Shown one piece after another: positions 61,601 to 64,000 of a stretch of 64,000 nucleotides of DNA. Origin of the DNA: Anisakis pegreffii (taxonomy: Eukaryota; Nematoda; Chromadorea; Rhabditida; Anisakidae); assembly GCA_035041965.1 (NCBI GenBank), contig JAPYMA010000050.1:62001-126000 (forward strand), read 5' to 3'. The position numbers and the translations under genes are program-made. Under the pieces are notes generated by a model that was not told where the DNA came from, made no database searches, and saw nothing but the letters and a program-made list of their open reading frames with translations. Position 1 is the first letter of the stretch, and each line of letters begins with the position of its first letter.

Positions 61601-63781
61601 TTTCATGACCACAAATTGGGTGTGATTAAAAAGCGATCTTTATTCCATGACATTAAACCAACCTTTCTTAACGCAACACACGCCAGATGTTTGTGTAGCG
61701 CGAATAGAACAGAAATGCGTGGAAGGACAATTGCTGGAATCCGGTGAGCATCGTAGCAGTAAACCATTGGCCGAGTCTGAGTATGGACTGCCATGTGCAC
61801 AAGAGTCACTCTCTGAGTTGTTGACTGATTGAACTGATTCTGAAAGAAAACAATAAAATATCAGGAAGGAATAATCGACGGTGAATAACTCACCGCATTG
61901 TTGTTTTAATTCTCCTACTTCATCGAACCTTTGCTTTTACAGGAGATTCTGATTGGTCTGTGGTTTTAAAAAACTTCAGTCTCATTAATGATATTCGAGA
62001 ATCGAATATGAATATCTTCATTGGAGATATTCCAGAAGCTACAATAGCTACCAGTTAGCAAAAAGTGAATTGCTTATAAATGACTCACCATCGTCCTTTC
62101 CTGGACAGCAGATACCTCTGCTTGATTCGTCATATGCTGTGCAATAGAATCCAGTTGGGCAAATTTGCGTTCCATTTTGAACGCAAGTGAATTGTGTAAA
62201 TGTTCCTGGCTCAACGGCTGGTTTCTGATTGTGGTCACACGGATTCGGTTCACCTAGAGACTGTCTTTTTCAGTTGTTCGATTGGTAATTACTACTGCTT
62301 TTGCCTGCCTGATACAGAGTGAACCAGCTACTCAACCAATTACTTCAACTACACATCTTTCAAACACTGAACAGAAAATATCCATCTGCAATTGCCAATA
62401 CTTACAAGTCATTCATATTATCGGTTTGAAATATGCAATCAACATTTGACTTGTTAAACATTCAAAACCAAAACTCACACGTTGGAACGGGGATACACAA
62501 ATGATCGTTGCACCCTTTTGGCCTCAGAAGGCATACTTTTCCTTCGGAACACTGCACGAAATCGCACGGATTTCGACAACGACATGTTGCGCTTGGGCTG
62601 CATCCTTCTGCATCTGTGTCCAGTCCGAATGGACAAACGCCACTGCTGTCATCACACGCTACTGCACATGCCTTTTTGCCTGAAATTTTACAGAGATTAA
62701 AAATATGCCCGCATTTCTTATAAAATATTCTGAGGTCACCTATTGCACAAAGTCACAATCCTCAGTGATATCGTTTTCGTTCATCTTTCAAAAAGTTCAC
62801 TTCATTACAACTGTAGATTGCTCTCAGCACAATTTAGGTTCTTTACTACTCATCAGTATTTGAATTCAACACTTTTCAGAAGCATTTTCGTGTTGAAATC
62901 GTTTCGCCATTTTGATAAACTACAAACAGTTGAATGATGAATTAAGTGGCTCATAATGAGTGCGGTTCAAACGAACTAGAGCAAATATCGCTTATCGAAG
63001 TGGGTATTTTTGCTTTGGTGGCATAAATTTCGGTACCGGTTACTGTATCGACACACCAACAAAGTTCCTTATCATCACACTGCACAGGCGAAAATAATCC
63101 TGAATTTAAGAAAAAACTTCAACTGCCTTTATAGCATGCAAATAAACCATGTAATTTCACACAATATTTGGTTACTGAACGGCTTCCAAAAAGGTTCTAA
63201 GACTTCCAGATATACGTATTCAAATGTAACCTACTGCTAGGCATTGTTCTATGCAAAGAATGCCAATGTTAGCTTTCATAATCTGTGATCAGGTTAGATC
63301 AAGAGCACAAAAACCTTTCAAGAAATGTATCCGAACATAAATACCCTACCTGTTTGAGGATCGCATATCGGAGGAGCCATATGAACTAATGCGCCACCTC
63401 TATTCAAGCTCAAAATCGCTGCTCGATGTTGGATACAATCTGAAAGGTTGTACGGCGATTTCAAGTGAACGCGATTGTTCAATGCACATGCATCCGTTTC
63501 ATCCCTCATTTTCCTCCTACTTATTCGACTACTATTGAGTATTGATTAGCAGACCTCACGCTACCGGTGGTCCTAAACTACTTGCGAAACTCAATCAGAT
63601 GCAAAAGTTTCGATCGATCCGGCCCCATCATTTTGAATACAAAAATGACACAACGAATAATATGAGTTAGATGAACTTGTTGTCTTTTGCGGCGCAATGC
63701 AAATTCTTTGACAATTGCCATACTCACAACACTTCAGCACATCTTCACATTGTGAATCCGTTTCGCATTCTCTTCGACACT
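58601..63781 (-). CDS. WAP/thyroglobulin/antistasin/Kunitz single-pass membrane protein, 5'-partial
   Basis: Twelve minus-strand exons, 5' to 3': 63677-63781, 63350-63439, 62977-63099, 62479-62679, 62089-62253, 61663-61839, 61132-61420, 60725-60866, 59825-59951, 59376-59437, 58951-59100, 58601-58726 (TGA); all phases agree and about 584 residues are present. The first exon starts mid-codon, so the 5' end lies beyond the window. Order: WAP half (DSQCEDVLKCCEYGNCQRIC); thyroglobulin-1 over two exons (PPICDPQTG, LCWCVDTVTG); antistasin-like (CPFGLDTDAEGC, then CRCRNPCD); two lustrin-like Cys modules (one ending SGVCC); Kunitz with all six Cys (YGGCEGNLNNF); a SEA-like segment (about 130 residues with VGFLLRGTNAKRKAEM); TM (ILVAASILFGLVILSALLFA); a Ser/Tyr-rich cytoplasmic tail ending RTTLYY. 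It is probably a cell-surface protease-inhibitor or matrix protein. Kunitz P1 is Ala (G-A-C-A-A-R), so classic trypsin inhibition is unlikely. No orthologue named. Confidence 0.88.
61132..61420 (-). other. Kunitz domain exon of the membrane protein
   Basis: The exon carries a complete Kunitz domain with cysteine spacing C-8-C-15-C-7-C-12-C-3-C, from CKMAADQGAC to CEQFC. The residue after the second cysteine (P1) is Ala instead of Lys/Arg. About 40 further residues, Ser/Thr/Gly-rich and without Cys, link it to the SEA-like segment. Confidence 0.9.
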
Positions 63782-64000
63782 CTGAATACATCAACCATTT
63801 TTATTGTACTGCATACGCAATCAATTTTTGAGAAAAAAACGAAATTGTATTTTGAATTTATACTTGTGGCAAATTACATGTGCATTTTGGTGCGTTGAGA
63901 ACTTCATTAGAGAATGTCTGATTAGTTTTTTTAGGACTAGCAAATTCTCTTATCTAATTAATAATGACTCTAAAACATTTAACATCGACTGCACCAATAA

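Noticed and set aside
62482..62723. Three overlapping plus-strand frames of 60-72 codons
   Set aside because: They are the opposite strand of the antistasin-like exon 62479-62679 and its acceptor.

Overview
The window looks like a piece of a nematode nuclear genome. It is AT-rich, and its genes are split by introns with GT..AG ends and the nematode acceptor TTTCAG. Several first exons sit just downstream of such an acceptor, as expected for spliced-leader trans-splicing. The gene families are nematode ones (a TWK-type two-pore K+ channel, a STAT lacking the N-terminal domain, a Kunitz/thyroglobulin/WAP membrane protein), and a tract of the nematode telomere hexamer GCCTAA/TTAGGC lies inside a transposon-like palindrome. 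I cannot name the species.

Four protein-coding genes could be rebuilt exon by exon with every intron phase agreeing. (1) A TWK two-pore-domain potassium channel on +, 4482-16276, 12 exons, 495 codons. (2) The ribosome-biogenesis factor TSR2 on +, 30155-33042, 3 exons, 186 codons. (3) A STAT transcription factor on +, 43198-52045, 14 exons, 736 codons. (4) On -, 58601-63781, the 3' part of a secreted-domain plus single-transmembrane protein (WAP, thyroglobulin-1, antistasin-like, two lustrin-like Cys modules, Kunitz, SEA-like, TM, cytoplasmic tail), running off the right edge.

Between TWK and TSR2 lies a rearranged accessory region (about 16.5-27.3 kb). It is a tandem duplication of a roughly 4-5 kb unit (blocks A-B-C then A'-B'-C'), with an inverted copy of part of C at the junction. 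Each unit carries, on -, the last two exons of a small 8-Cys protein and remnants of serpentine-receptor-like genes. The 8-Cys exons differ far more between copies than their introns do, and nearly all differences change an amino acid, which is the signature of diversifying selection.

Mobile DNA: an RTE-like non-LTR retrotransposon (54729-57660) bracketed by a perfect 13-bp target duplication but carrying two frameshifts and two stops; a 224-bp foldback element with 63-bp terminal inverted repeats, an 8-bp target duplication and a telomere-repeat core (29679-29902), just upstream of TSR2; and a second foldback element in the last STAT intron (51199-51402). TWK introns hold several minisatellites. 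The stretch 33.1-43.1 kb and the flanks at 0-4.4, 27.3-29.6, 52.1-54.7 and 57.7-58.5 kb show no gene I can support.
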